A stretch of 64,000 bases of DNA from Homalodisca vitripennis (Eukaryota; Arthropoda; Insecta; Hemiptera; Cicadellidae), in the NCBI RefSeq assembly GCF_021130785.1, contig NC_060213.1, positions 71,196,001 to 71,260,000 on the forward strand. The letters run 5' to 3'. A program made the position numbers and the translations under genes. Below are positions 46,704-59,550 of the stretch, piece by piece. The first letter of the stretch is position 1. The number at the start of each line of letters is the position of its first letter. A model generated the notes under the pieces. That model was given only the letters and a program-made list of their open reading frames with translations, had not been told where the DNA came from and made no database searches.

Positions 46704-48948
46704 GTATAGGATGTTAATGGACGGTTTTATCGCTCTTATCTACACAGCATTCTTGATCAATACAAACAGAATCTAAAAGATATGAAAAGGAAAATCCAAA
46801 AACAATTGCGATAACAGCAAGTTTTCCAAACAATTCCATTTCGTTGATGGTATCACATACGATATTGCTTAGAGAATACCTCGGTAGCAGCAGAAAGTTA
46901 TTGTATCTAATTTATTTAAAGCTCTTGCAACCAGTATGTTAACATCATCTGATTTGTATAGTTTCATGTGTCTTTTAAATCCGACTTGCTCTTATTTTCA
47001 GGATTTCTTGACTATTTTCAAGAAACATTTCATATATTTTGGAAAACCAATTTAGTAAGCTTTCGAATTTTTTGAAACAATATTTGTTTGAAAAGCAAAG
47101 ATGACCTTTCTAAAAGTTTGATCCTCTATTCATAATACGTGGGAAGTAAGTTTCAAATATAACAAACTAATTTATCGTCGGCCTCCTCAAATGTTAGAAG
47201 CAGCGTTTGAGTCACACTGGCATCTCACTAATCTCACACGTTTCTTTTCAGTTCCTTTAAGACACGTGCAACCGACATGCTCGCCAAAAGGTCATGGACT
47301 CTGTCATTATTTTTATTTTATATTGAGAATTTTACTGTCTCATTGGACAGAAAACCCATTTTAGGTAACATATTTCAAGAGTTTTGGAAGCCTAACAAGC
47401 AGCTTTTAGCGTATTAAGAGCGTACCAGGGAAGGAATTAATTAACCTAAGCATAAATTAGCATACTATTCGCATTCATTGGCTTCTGCAATATGTGAGCG
47501 CCGTGAAACAGGGTTCTCTTACTGGACAAGCGGGTCCCTTAGTTTATCTAACCTGTGCTATTAGAGAGTGGTGATGTTAGACAGTGATTGGTCGGGCCTT
47601 ATGTGTAAGTATATAATAGATTAATTGAAAAAACTTAATTTACTAAAATTAAGGACCAAATGTACAGTATCGTAGCGAGACTTGCCTTTTTGCAACTGTT
47701 TGATAATAAATCACTAGAAACAATATACTGGTTTTGAAAAATTTTGTTTGGCGACAGAAAAGATATAATAGTTTATTATTACCGATAGTTTTAGGTTTTA
47801 TGTTGTTCATAAATCGCAGATTTAATGTTTTTCTTAGTAATACATTTCTTAGTATGTAAAAGTTCATCTAAAGTGATGTTTTACCAAACAGATTGTATGA
47901 TTAATCTACACATAATTGAAGTCGTCAGCCTATGAATTGAATAAAATTACATTATCTCACAAATTTAAGCTAAGGTGATAACCTACTAACCAAAACAAGA
48001 TTAAAAACTCGTTATTTGTCGTCGAGAAAGATTTAAAATTGTTAGTGATGTTTATTGAGACGTAAGTCTATAAACAGTAACAGAACATTTCATCACAGGT
48101 TACAGTATTCTATCCTGCTAAAAGAATATATACATTTCCCGCAAACAATATGTTAAGCTATCAGAATATATCCTAATTATTATATTGAATAACTTAACAT
48201 TTACCATTCATTGCACGGAATACTGTGATTTCTGGACTATATTTACTCACGTTTTCTTTGCTATTTACAACAAGACACTTTCCTTATTGGGAGCTATTGA
48301 AAAGATAAGCCTAATGTGGTAGTGTACGGTAATTTAAAGGCCTCGTTAATTTGCATTTGAAGCAAAAACAGATTTTTTTTATCTAGAACTAAGTGTAATC
48401 TATTATTTTCATTAGTGATTTTTTAATATAGATAATATTAAAGGAAAGTTTTGAAACGAATGATTTAGAACTAAATAGACTTAATTATGAATGACCTGGA
48501 TATCTTGAGATTTAAATATATTCTTTAAACATTTTCAGTCAGATATGGATTATACTTAAACTAATATTAAAACAGTAAATATTAGTATAAAAGTGCGTCC
48601 CAACTTATTTTACGTAGCATTCTTTGCTGAGGTGGTATTTAAACTTCAAAAGTATAACTGAATTTCATACTATTAGACATCTAAAATATTATTTGATTGT
48701 ACTCAAAGTATCTAAATGTCTATTTATTTTGATATTTTTAATTTTTTGTGGTTACCCATAAGACCAATTGGATAATGTTCCCGAACAATCAGGCAAAATC
48801 TACAGAGTGACATGCACCATCATTGAATTTGATGTTGCCCTTATAAATATAAAGCTTGACAAACAATCTTTTTTTATGTTATTTCGTTCTTGAGGTATCG
48901 CACAGAAAAAACAGACATATTTATATATATATTTGGCCTGAACCCTAA
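46702..48948. other. A/T-rich DNA, weak exon-like sites only
   Basis: At 47237-47251 CACACGTTTCTTTTCAG is a good acceptor shape, followed by a frame open to 47414 that starts SFKTRATDMLAKRSW and then becomes hydrophobic. No donor or homology was seen, so no exon is called. Confidence 0.35.
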
Positions 48949-48990
48949 AGTGCTTTATTACCTTCACTTACACTCAGCCAATAAAGCACT
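48949..48990. repeat. 11-bp inverted repeat (hairpin)
   Basis: AGTGCTTTATT (48949-48959) and AATAAAGCACT (48980-48990) are perfect reverse complements with a 20-base loop. Confidence 0.8.
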
Positions 48991-49216
48991 CCGTTAAACA
49001 CAAAAGCCATGAAGTGTTTATTTGGTTCGCAGTTAGGTGTTGTTGTAATCCACATAACTCTCGACGTGGGCCACTCTAACATGATATAAAGAGGGCAATG
49101 ACGTCACAGATGTAATGTCGTAAATCCCTTTCTGCGTGATATCCATCATGCGATGAAAAATGCGCTATAGTTTTGACATCTCCATTAGGTTCACTGACAG
49201 TGACCCTCTCTACATA

Positions 49217-49841
49217 CAGGGTGAGTGGCTCTTGGTGTGACAAAATTTTTTTGGGTTATAATGCAATGTAAATGTGATACAATGGCGGTTATAAAAAAGT
49301 CTAACTCCAAAAAATTAGGTCTGAAATGAATTATTTTCAGTTTTTCTAAAAAACCCGTGTTTTTGTACGTAGATCTGATATTTCTCAGCAACGTATAGAC
49401 ATATGTGAGCAAAACTACACAAATTTTAGATTCTCCATTAAAATTTTTGATTTGAAAAAGTTATCGGTTCAAACGGTAAGAAAAGAAAATTAAGTTTCAG
49501 GTCGATTTAAATGGCAAAGTTGCTAAGTTTGAGAAAAACTGAAATATCATTGAACCCCATTTTTTTTACCACACCATGTACACAAAAATATGTGAAGTGA
49601 TATTAAAAACTTTGCAATTTAATAGGTTTTTAAAAATGGTATACCATATGAACCATAGTAAGTATTCGGTTATCTACTTTTAACGGTTTAAATATTACAA
49701 AACATGCAAAGCTACAAAAAAGATTAACACGATTTTAAACGATTTAATATAACAACTGTACATAATTTTTATATGTTTTATAAAACTGCCTCAAAAAAAC
49801 AAGGAATTGAAGATTACAAAAAAAGTAAAAACAGTTTAACA
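49217..49841 (+). repeat. left terminal inverted repeat of mariner-like element
   Basis: About 625 bp; pairs with 51105-51625. Landmarks are TGTGACAAAATTTTTTTGGG, AGGTCTGAAATGAATTAT, CATTGAACCCCAT, GGTATACCATAT and GGAATTGAAGA, each with an inverted counterpart in the right arm. The minus-strand frame 49191-49412 lies within it and is not a gene. Confidence 0.9.
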
Positions 49842-50032
49842 TAATTTTTTGGATGCTAGTTATGGATTAATGGTCGCATCCTTTATCAATGTTTTAATTC
49901 CTTATCTTTATCACTTTCACCAGTATTGTACATTCATTCCTTATCTTGTTTTTGTAAGACCAGTGTCCACATGAATTACTTCTACCTCCAATAAAGTATT
50001 TTCTGCTCAAATTTAGTCAAGTGTAGGCTGCC

Positions 50033-51085
50033 TTGGATTTCACTACTCGAGAATACGCTGATATCCACTTTATTTACGGGTTTTGTGATGGAAATGCGCG
50101 TGCTGCCCAAAGAGAGTATCAAGCTCGCTACACTGATCGGCCGACTTCCCAGTCATTCTGTGTTCTCAAGACTCCATCAACCGTCTTGTGGAGGGAGGTA
50201 CAGTTCACAAAAGACCTAACGAAGTAGGACACGTTGTTCATGATGTAGGATTAGATGAAGTAGTTCTAAATTCAGTACGGAATGATCCAGAAGTTTGTAG
50301 TAGATAACTTGTTAGAGACCTAGGTTTTGGACATTTTGCATAAGAATAAGTTCCAATCCATACAATTTTACGCCTGTTCAAGGTCTGAAAGCAACTGATT
50401 ATGCTCCTAGACTACAAATCTGTCGTTGGTTGCTAAACAGAGACATAGAGCAGCGTCATTTTTATCGCAAAAATCCTTTGGACTGATGAGTTATTGTTTA
50501 CAAGAGCAGGAATTTTCAATTGTCATAATATGCACCACTGGGATCAACAAAAGCCACACCGGACAAGGGAACAATCCTTTTCAAACACGTTTTTAGTATT
50601 AATGTTTGGTGTGGAGTCTTAGGCGAGCCAACCTGATTGGCCCTCACATATTTGATGGAACTGTAAATGGAACAATCTACTTAGATTTTTTGTAAACATG
50701 ACCTACCTAACCTTCTAGAACAATTTGAACAATGTTGAAAGAGATTAGCTTATATTCCAGCAGGATGGAGCCCCTCCACATTTTAATGCAACAGTACATC
50801 AATGGCTGACTGAAAAACTGTCCCGAGTGGATTGGACGTGGGGGAACTGTCGCATGGTCTGCCCGATCTCCCGACCTTACACCTATTTACTTTTTTTGTG
50901 TGGGGGGGGTTTTAAGGAGGAAGTTTATTCCACCCCAGTAAACTCAGAAAAAAATTACGAGGGAGAATTGGTTCTGGCTGCTCAAAGACTTCGAGGAATA
51001 ACTGTCTTTTGAAATGACCGCAGGAGCAATGAGAAAGCGAGCAAGAGCTTGTGTGAGAAAAGAAGGTCGCCATTTTGAGAAATGA
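50033..51085 (+). pseudogene. Tc1/mariner transposase pseudogene
   Basis: The start, DFTTREYADIHFIYGFCDGN, has the N-terminal helix-turn-helix type found in many insect Tc1/mariner transposases (DUF4817-like); the expected ATG is TTG here. Later, in other frames, come VQGLKATDYAPRL (about 50377), ILWTDELLFTRAGIFNCHNM (50473-50532; first catalytic Asp), FQQDGAPPHF (50755-50784; second Asp at 50764) and SPDLTP (third acidic residue, Asp at 50873). The second and third are about 36 codons apart across a one-base frame change. The C-terminus is recognisable to 51085. At least several frameshifts and stops (for example TAG at 50619-50621 and the frame loss after 50180) make it non-functional. Confidence 0.85.
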
Positions 51086-51104
51086 ACTGCAATGATTTGA
51101 CTTT

Positions 51105-51625
51105 TAATGTTTTAATGTATAAACTGCTTTACTTTTTTCAAGTCTTCAATTCCCTGTTTTATGAGGCAGTTTGATAAAACATAAAAATTAATTACAGTTG
51201 TTATTAAATTGTTTTAATCTTTTGTAGCTTGCATGTTTTTTAATATTCAAACCAATAAAGTAGGTAACCGAATACTTAACTATGGTCAATATGGCATACC
51301 ATTTTAAAGCCTATTAAATGGCAAAGTTTTTAATATCACTTGACACATTCTTGTGTACAGAGTGGGGTAATAAAAGATGGGGTTCAATGATATTTCAGTT
51401 TTTCTCAAACTTTAGCAACTTTGCAATAATCGACCTGAAGCTTAATTTTCTCTTCTTACATTGAACTGATAAAACTTTTTCTAATCTAAAAATTTTGCTA
51501 CAGATTTACGACGGGTTTTTTTATAATTCATTTCAGACCTGGAGTTAGACTTTATAAACATTGTATCACATACATAGCATTATAACCCAAAAAAAATTTT
51601 GTCACACCAAGAGCCACTCACCCTG
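51105..51625 (-). repeat. right terminal inverted repeat of mariner-like element
   Basis: About 520 bp, inverted copy of 49217-49841 with a deletion near its middle. Confidence 0.9.
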
Positions 51626-51627
51626 TA

Positions 51628-53878
51628 TACAATCGCGGAGGAATAATTAGCAAAACTAGTAATATTAAATTCCCCTATGCCTTTCAAATACTTTTAACTG
51701 TATTACAAGAAAGCTATTACACTTAAAAATGTTCAAAACTCATGCCATTGAATCGAGTTTACTAAGAACAATCAATAGTTAAATAAATAATCTTTCTCTT
51801 ATGTAAAATCCTGAGTTCCATTATTTAACAGAACTGGAATAGCAGAGTCACGTAGACAAATAGTTAATAACTGGTTAACTTGATTTTAAAGAAGAAAGTC
51901 AGAAGTTAAAAAAATTACTTTAAAATATCCTTTTAGCAATTATGAAGTATGCAGTGTTTAGCGAGTACTGTAAAGCAGGTATTATCAAAGACAAAGTACT
52001 ATCTAACTTAGGTTTATTACAATACCAGTCATAGATGTTTTTTGACAGAAGTAGACTTCTCAGACATGCTTATATGTATGTATCTTTACCGGAGCAACAA
52101 AGCAAACTCAATTGTCGCACTAACCATATCTTAGATTGATAGTGAACAACAATGGCCGAAAGGAGACGGTCTGTGAATGATGTAGGCTTTTCAGACCTAT
52201 GAATATTTAAACATCTTCTTAATCAGGGCAACAATATATAATTAACTGTACCATAAAAATAATAAGTCATAAATAAATTAAAATTGATGTTACATGCACT
52301 TTTTTACATATTTTCATGATCGTGGTTTCAAAGCAACTATTTAGTCAGATATATAATTCACTTGAACTACAAGTGATCATACACCTAGAAAGCCTATAAA
52401 ATCGCGTGTGGAGCGAGTAAATGTTAGTGTTTAAATATATTAGCGTATGTGTGTGTGTGTGTTTTTTTTCATAGATTTCCTTACTTTTTCAAAATATTGT
52501 ATTACAGAAAATAGCAGCCATATTACACTCGAAAAACGCACTAGACTTAAATTCGCTTCGCAAAATTTTTAACAGAATCATTCATCAACGTAAATTTAAC
52601 ATTATTACAAGCTAGGAGTTTGTTTTATACGAGCTAGTTTTTATTTAAAACTGGTACGTACATGTTCCTGCTCAATAAGAGGGGTGTTAGAGGCATATAC
52701 TTTTTTTTAAGTGGTAGACAAAACGGCCTGGATACAAAATAATGGCAACTGTATAGTATCCCAATATCCAGGACGATATCCAAATCATTTGACTTTAAGT
52801 TGGTAGAGCAGTTATTTGGGAGCTTGAATTTAGAGATTGAAAAAATTTTAAAATTTTCCCGCTAACTAAATAATAAATAATATTTCTTTCCATTTTACAT
52901 AATTATTTGAATACCACCAACGATATAAATGATACTTGAATTATATGTAAAAAATGTGCAGGAATCGTAAAGCCGAAGTCTGTACCTTCCTTACCAAAAT
53001 CCCTTTTAATGGCACGAGGGACTTAAAATGGATTTAGGAATTTATGCGATGGAAACTTATGAAATTTTAAGTAGGAATAAGTTATATGATCTATGGAGAG
53101 GAAATAAGCCTATAACAACTGCAAATGTGCAATTAAATTCAATTAAAACGCTTTAAAAACCATAAAAAATTACGGTTAAGCACATTATTTCATGTTCAGC
53201 CAAGTGTAAATACATGCCTGGCTGACGAACTGAAAACTTACTTCCTTTTTGTTAGTTACGTGTAACAGATCAAGTTTCGCATACTGAAAATGCATATTTA
53301 TTACTACAATATAATGTTGTAAATTGAATGAAACTAATAGAAAAGTATACTACAGTATTCTAAAAATGAAGAAATAATATTTGCTTTACTAGTTTCGTAT
53401 TACAAAAGAAATATAAAGCATAAAAGACGAAAGCTGCCCATATGCACAATATTTAGTATTATGGTTAATTAAAATTTATAGTAGATCTTTTTCAAGTTTT
53501 ACCCTTTTAGGAGTAGTACTGGTTCGAAATAATTTTATTTCTGACGACAAAGTTGAGTTTGGTTTTTTCCAATTTTTCCAGATTCAAAGACAAATCACAC
53601 CAGATATTTGTAAAATATTTGTGTCTACATAAACAAAAACAAAATTTTCTGGAATATTACATTTCCATTTCATACACTTTTCGTAATAAACCATGTTTGT
53701 GTAACTCGAATGGTTTAAAACATTATATTTGCAAGTAATTCCCATACTAAACACATCATTATTATTTCTATGACGACAAACATTTACCTAATTTTTCTGA
53801 CTGAGCCGTAATAAAAAATTTTTATATTCTTCTTACTTCAGACTCCATAATATTAATATTAATAGATGTAATATGTAT
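51628..53878. other. A/T-rich DNA, no feature
   Basis: Holds a short (GT)8 run at 52446-52461; otherwise nothing recognised. Confidence 0.5.
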
Positions 53879-54274
53879 TTAATTATCTTCATGTCCTTTG
53901 TTTGTGTGTTGTAAGTCCACCGATTCGTTTAAACCCAAAATCTCAGTCTCATCCCTATAAAGGGTATCGATTGTATGGATCATTGAACTGTATAGTAAAT
54001 AGAGCAAGATATTATAACTTAAGCAACATATAAGTAGAGGGAGTGAACTTATCGAAATCATGTTTATTGAAAGGGGCGTACAATCCCGGGTATGAAAGAG
54101 ATTATTGGCTCCCAACTGTATAAAGCTGGAGCTGACTGTGGATTGCCGCACAAAGGGGTCGTATCGGATAACCCGAGCGTAACCGAATAACGTTGTAACA
54201 TTGTTCCTGGAATCCAGACTAAACGGCTTGGTCGGTTCGGTGAGGCTTTCTACCATCATCTGTCCTGTTCTCAT
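53879..54274 (-). other. unrecognised 131-codon minus-strand frame
   Basis: An ATG frame, among the longest outside transposons. Residues about 1-75 are balanced and charged: MRTGQMMVESLTEPTKPFSL, VTTLFGYARVIRYDPFVRQS. Residues about 76-100 are hydrophobic (SSLPLLICCLSYNILLYLLY) and could be one membrane segment. The tail is polar. No family recognised. The underlying DNA at 54070-54270 is clearly more G/C-rich than its surroundings. It could be a mobile-element or gene fragment, or chance. Confidence 0.25.
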
Positions 54275-54367
54275 CTGAGGGGTCTATTCCATCAATTTTA
54301 ATGCTCTCTTTATATTCTTTCTCTTTAATTTTAAACATCTTTAACTTTTAATCTGAAATGAGTGTAT

Positions 54368-54670
54368 TTAAATAGGACAATAATTTCCAACTAGGCCAGA
54401 TATGCCCGTTAACACAAGTAGTGTTAAAACCAATTTGACAAATACAAATTCACTTACAATAGCACTTGAAATATCAGTTGTAAGGATCGATACCCCAGAG
54501 AAAGTGTTGTTACGCAGTAGAAAACTTGATATGGGCGTGATCTTTAAAGCACCTGATAGTGGTTTTAAGGCATTTCTAGCAGGTCGCTCCATGTCCGCTC
54601 GAGTAAAACGAGAAGCTGTCGAAATAAAGGCCCTACAGACGTGAAAAGTGGTACATAATTTTCTACTCAT
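54368..54670 (-). other. unrecognised overlapping frames, both strands
   Basis: A 100-codon minus-strand ATG frame (FISTASRFTRADMERPARNA, LKPLSGALKITPI) overlaps an 80-codon plus-strand ATG frame at 54402-54644 (ALEISVVRIDTPEKVLLRSR, then SMSARVKREAVEIKALQ). At most one is coding. Neither has a domain I recognise. With 53879-54274 it forms an 0.8-kb low-stop block between A/T-rich flanks, which could be one degraded insertion. Confidence 0.25.
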
Positions 54671-54674
54671 TCAA

Positions 54675-55772
54675 AAAAGATTCTATTGATAAAACGTTAA
54701 GAAAATTATAAATAAACTAGGTACAGTTATACAATATTTTACCATGTTACTTGATAACACACGTTTAAAAATAACCTGTTATACTACATTTCTATTAAAA
54801 AAACTGATATAATTATGTTTAGTGAAATCCAAAACCTAAATATACTTATAACGAATAATAAATGTAAAAAATACATAACATTTTTTAAAATTATTTATTA
54901 ATATTTATATAATTTAAATAATCATTTTATTATTATATAATATTATATATTATATCAATATAATATATAATATATATTAATATAATATTATATTAATATA
55001 ATAATTTATAAGTTTTTCCAATTGCTCCAAGAGACTTCAATACTTATAACGATTAATTAATGCCTTTAATAGGAGTAATTTTATTGTTATATAGATAAGC
55101 TAACAATCTTGTTATTGCAGATATCAGACATAAACATGGTTAAATTACCTTGAATACACTGGTATTAATTCTTATGACTAACTGGGTCTAAACAGAGATT
55201 GTTTACATATAATACGACTTATATATGATTACAAAATGTTCAATACTTTCTTGGATGGAACGTATGGCTTTTAAAATTTCCACACGTATTCGCAATAAAG
55301 TTTTTCATGCCACTCTAACCTAGTCTTGAGGTTCAGGACCGCACACATTTTTAACACCATAACTGTTATATTTATGAGGTTGAATGCGAAAAGTAATTTC
55401 TATTTAGGACTGTGCTGTTAAATAATGCACAGCGATATATGGGTACACTAATAGAACAATGATTATTATATTCTATTTTTGTAAACTTGCATTCTGTAGA
55501 AGATCCACTAATTGTAATGTATGGGAAATCCAGTATCTGAGGGCTATTTACATATAGAATCTTCTACTATCTAAAGATTTGCATCTAAAAGTGGTCGTGT
55601 CCTGTGATCTTCTCCTATTTATAAGAATGTCCTTCTTTTATGACCTTTTGCATCTGAAAGGTACTAACTTCGGGTAATTGCTATTACCTAGAAGCTTGTA
55701 GTGTAATATAAATTTTTAACCTCAATAAAGTCTCAGATTAAAGAATACTTGAAACTTTAAATCAACTGTCTC
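54675..55772. repeat. A/T-only palindrome-rich tract and A/T-rich DNA
   Basis: 54890-55010 is almost purely A and T, built from AATATTATATTAATATAAT words that fold back on themselves. The rest holds nothing recognised. Confidence 0.6.
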
Positions 55773-56153
55773 TTGCTTCACAAATATTTGATCTCTAGAC
55801 GTTCCCGAATTTCTGGTAACAAATCAATCACTTCCACTCTTTCCACTTCCTTAGATACTTTTTTCTTTAAGATATTTCAACATTTAGAACATCCTGATTT
55901 CTGGAAGCCTCACTCATCACATCTGGGAGGTCTAAGCTTTTTAAATGTTACCGTCTGTAGGTTTTCAATCTTCACAAGATTTTTACCTGTTAAAAGTCAT
56001 AAAACTAAAAGTCTCCTTGCTGCTCAAAATAATTTAGCTCATAGCATTTTCAAGTTTATTTGGATTTCTTTCTATGCTAACATCCAACCATATATATTTC
56101 TACTTCAAAATCTCGTCAAGCATCTGGATCCTACGCTTGAACTTTTGATGTGA
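55773..56153 (+). other. 126-codon frame without ATG, unrecognised
   Basis: Starts at a TTG and has no internal ATG until its last codon, so a coding role is doubtful. Composition is Ser/Phe/Leu/His-rich. It could reflect an older coding sequence on either strand; no motif recognised. Confidence 0.15.
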
Positions 56154-59022
56154 CATCCTTCTTCCAACTAAAGGCGCTTATTAAATATGTTTTATTGATA
56201 TATTGAGGACCACATATTATTTAAGTAAAGCCTTACTAAACCAAAAAATTTGCAAAAAGTCACAGTCTTGCCACAAAGAAATTTAAGACATTTCAATAAA
56301 ATTAGTTTCTTTATATATATTTGTTTTTACACACATGTATGAAAACACTGCTAAAAACTTTAAAGGTTTAAGTAAGAAAGTTCATGGGGTAAAATGAACG
56401 TCACTGATCCACAATAAGTTTAGTAGATATGTAAAATCTCCTAACTTCATGACATATGGAATCCATGCCATACTACTAGATCCAGGTCTGCACCATTTGT
56501 TTTCCTAATGACTATAATTTAATTAGTACATACGACATATGTGTGGTTGAGCGAAGATGCAGCCACCGGTGCTTTTCATTGCTTCGCCAGACCATATTTG
56601 CCTATTACGCGTATTTTTACCCCTCATCAAAACTGTTCTATGCACAATTTGTGAATTAGTCAAGTTCTGAAAATCTATAAAGTGGTAATTGATTTGAAGT
56701 TTTGAATTTTATATCCCTAATAGTTTAACTGGAGGTAACGCCGATTCCAGTTGAAATTGTTAAAAGCAAATTTAGGTTTATAAAAGAGATAAATGATGTA
56801 AACGATTATTAGCTAAATCTAGAGTTGTCAATTCTCCAATGGATACAAATAATTATAATAATTCAGTAATATACCTATGTGGTAGCAAGTTGGCTGGGCA
56901 TTTTCTGCGTGAGGTCAATCCATCTTCACTTTTCAGGTGAATCGTTTAGGTCAGAAATCCCGGCAACTCTAGCGGCTCGATGTTATGTCTTAATTGCATT
57001 TTATTTAATCAAAATCCATAATTAATAAATTTTTTATTCTTTCCATGCTGTTCAGATAATAATAAGAAGAAAGCTCGACAAAGTAGGCTCGTCGGGTCTT
57101 AACTACGTGTCCTTAGTAACAAAAAGAAACTTCGCCAATTTGTTTCTCTCAACTTTGTAAAGGCTACTGCTAGCATCTGGTTCCCGACTTTGGAAACTTA
57201 GTCGGATGGTCTTAGTTTGAGAACGAAAAGCACACTGTTGAATTATATATTTTTCTCAATAATATGTCTGACGTATTACATTTATATGATTTTATCCTCA
57301 GTTTTATTTTTTAGAGGACCCTACTTTTTCATTACATAATTATTTGATCAAATGTTATTTTGTCTTACGAATATCATATTCGGTTTATTTATCTACCTGT
57401 GATACTACCGATATAAGAAAAACAAATGAATTACATAAGAGTTTAAACAGAGGATAATATAACCTGCATGATGTGTCTGCCATTGGAATATGTAGTATTA
57501 ATGTTATAAGTTTATTTACGAGGTCGACGGATTTATATTATTATTGGAAACATAATCTATAAGGAAATTACCAACAGAAGAAAGTTTCTAAATGTTGTAT
57601 ACATTTAAAATTTGCTAGAAAATATAGAGTGCGGATTTTAGAAGTTTTAAATTTAGCCTCCATAGTGGAATATACTAGAAAAGTTTATAATTTATGATTT
57701 TAAATCTCATCGAGTCTACTTCATCGTCACCCTGTAACACGTCCCTCCAGGTGGTACATATGTGTGCCAGGTGGTTGCTTTTTTCATTTAACCAGCATTA
57801 ATAATATATATTAAGGTTCCAGCAATACTAGTTTAAGAGTTTGAATTGTTCACAAAACACGTAATATGTTGTTATACATTAATTTATATACATATATATT
57901 GAATAGGTGTAAGGGCACTGATATACGAGAAAACTAATATACATTTTCAGAAAAAAGGTGATATAAAAATTCAAGAGTTTTCTGTAAATTTTATATTGTC
58001 ATACACTTACCTGAAATACATCTCATTCATAATTAAATTTAGGATTGAATATTTCCGTTGCTTTATAAATGAAGAACCTCGTTTAGTATGCATTGTTTAA
58101 CTAACGCTATAATTTGGAACATGTTAGAGACATAAAAGTATAGCATTTAATTTATTTATAAATGTATTTCTTGACTGATAATGAATGTAGCAATTAAAAT
58201 ATGAATTTTTTCAAATTTTAATCGTAACATGCAGAAAAGTAAACTAATACAAGAACTTTCGGCTCACGAGAACCGTCTACAAACTCTGTGTTTTGGTGCA
58301 AAACTATTCAACTTAGTAAGTTAAAGTTTCAGTTCTCTTTGTGGGGGCTATTCATACCAGAGAATAGCTAAAGATTCTGAAACTTAAATGTACATGTTGG
58401 GTTCATTATTCATTCAGGTACTCAAATACAGTGCATACATAATGATTTACTTCCCATCAAGCTAAAACAAGTGCATGTGGTAATTAAGTAGGTGGGTGTG
58501 TAAAAACAGATTTAAAAAATATTACTACTTTTAATCTTTGTACAGTAGTTATTTTAATGTATTGGTGGCAATAATAATTGTAACCTTATAAGCCAAATTT
58601 TAGGTTTTAAAGCAGTTTTTTAGTTTTATACACTCTTATTTTTGGTTTAATTCTATGGAAGTTATCCTACTTAAGGAATCTAATATGTTAGAAAAAGTGA
58701 TAGAAATATTATAGTTAATAATAACAACTAAGATATTTAATATTGATATTGGGCTCATATGTCCATCAATAATATTTAATATGTAAACACAATCAAATAG
58801 TTAGTAAATGTGTGTTTTTTTTGTCTTTTTAATTAATGTATACTATATTTTTCCCTATTAACGACTTTACGCGGTGGCTATACTGATATAATACTGTGAA
58901 GGAGGACTGCTACACTTATTTTAATAACGTGTAATTTGAACTGGGAAAGCTACAAAATATTAAATGAGTTTACTTTCTTGTATATAGATTATTATTTAGT
59001 CGTACATATTGCTTTTAATTAG
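56154..59022. other. A/T-rich DNA, no feature
   Basis: Nothing recognised. 57735-57780 contains a small direct repeat, CCAGGTGGTACAT and CCAGGTGGTTGCT. Confidence 0.5.
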
Positions 59023-59343
59023 CTAGAGTAGTACATCTGTTGGACGATATTCAAAAATATACAGAATAAAAAAGGTTGGAAAAAATGTAATAATACATTT
59101 TGAAGTTTTTATTGTGTTCTCTCTTGACAAGAAGCTTAGGAATTTCACTTTGTATTTAAACGATCTTAGTGCTGCTTCCGGAAGGGCAGGATGTTCTGGA
59201 TGGGGTGGTTGGGGGTAGGGGCCAACCCCTGTCAAAATCCAGGAAGAAGGATTTTGGGTATTAATATCAGTCATGTCTTCTTGGAAGAAGGGGAGGCCAT
59301 CTCTGTACCAGTCTCTCCAGTTAAAACGCGCATGGAGTGGCAC
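59023..59343 (-). other. unrecognised minus-strand frame with Pro-rich segment
   Basis: Begins with GTG, not ATG. The first 55 residues look protein-like: FNWRDWYRDGLPFFQEDMTD, then GVGPYPQPPHPEHPALPEAA. The DNA there (59160-59340) is G/C-richer than its surroundings. The rest of the frame is low quality. It could be an exon or element fragment; no splice sites or family could be supported. Confidence 0.25.
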
Positions 59344-59550
59344 ACTTGCTCTTATATTTAGGCAATTCGCTTTAACACTTAGTGCGCCCTACCAACTCTG
59401 ACAGTCATAAACCACAGAAATACGTACATACGTTTCAATTTAACATTGTTCCCCCATATCTCGATTTGAGCTTGGTAAAGAACCGCTCATTAACATGCAT
59501 ATGGTTACCAGATGTAATTGACACATTCGTTTTTGTGGTACCCAGTTTTT

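Larger units (their letters stand above)
49215..51627 (+). mobile_element. Tc1/mariner element with very long TIRs
   Basis: The element spans 49217-51625 (2409 bp), bounded by TA at 49215-49216 and 51626-51627, the target duplication of the Tc1/mariner superfamily. Both ends start CAGGGTGAGTGGCTCTTGGT reading inward. The inverted similarity continues to about 49841 on the left and about 51105 on the right. The right arm lacks roughly 100 bp present in the left near 49370-49450. Substitutions scattered along the arms and a heavily broken transposase show that it is inactive. Confidence 0.92.

Noticed and set aside
46576..46776. Tyr-Ile repeat frame
   Set aside because: Translation of an (AT)n microsatellite.
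47237..47414. Possible exon after a strong acceptor-like site
   Set aside because: The frame turns hydrophobic and low quality, no donor was found, and such acceptor shapes are common in T-rich DNA.
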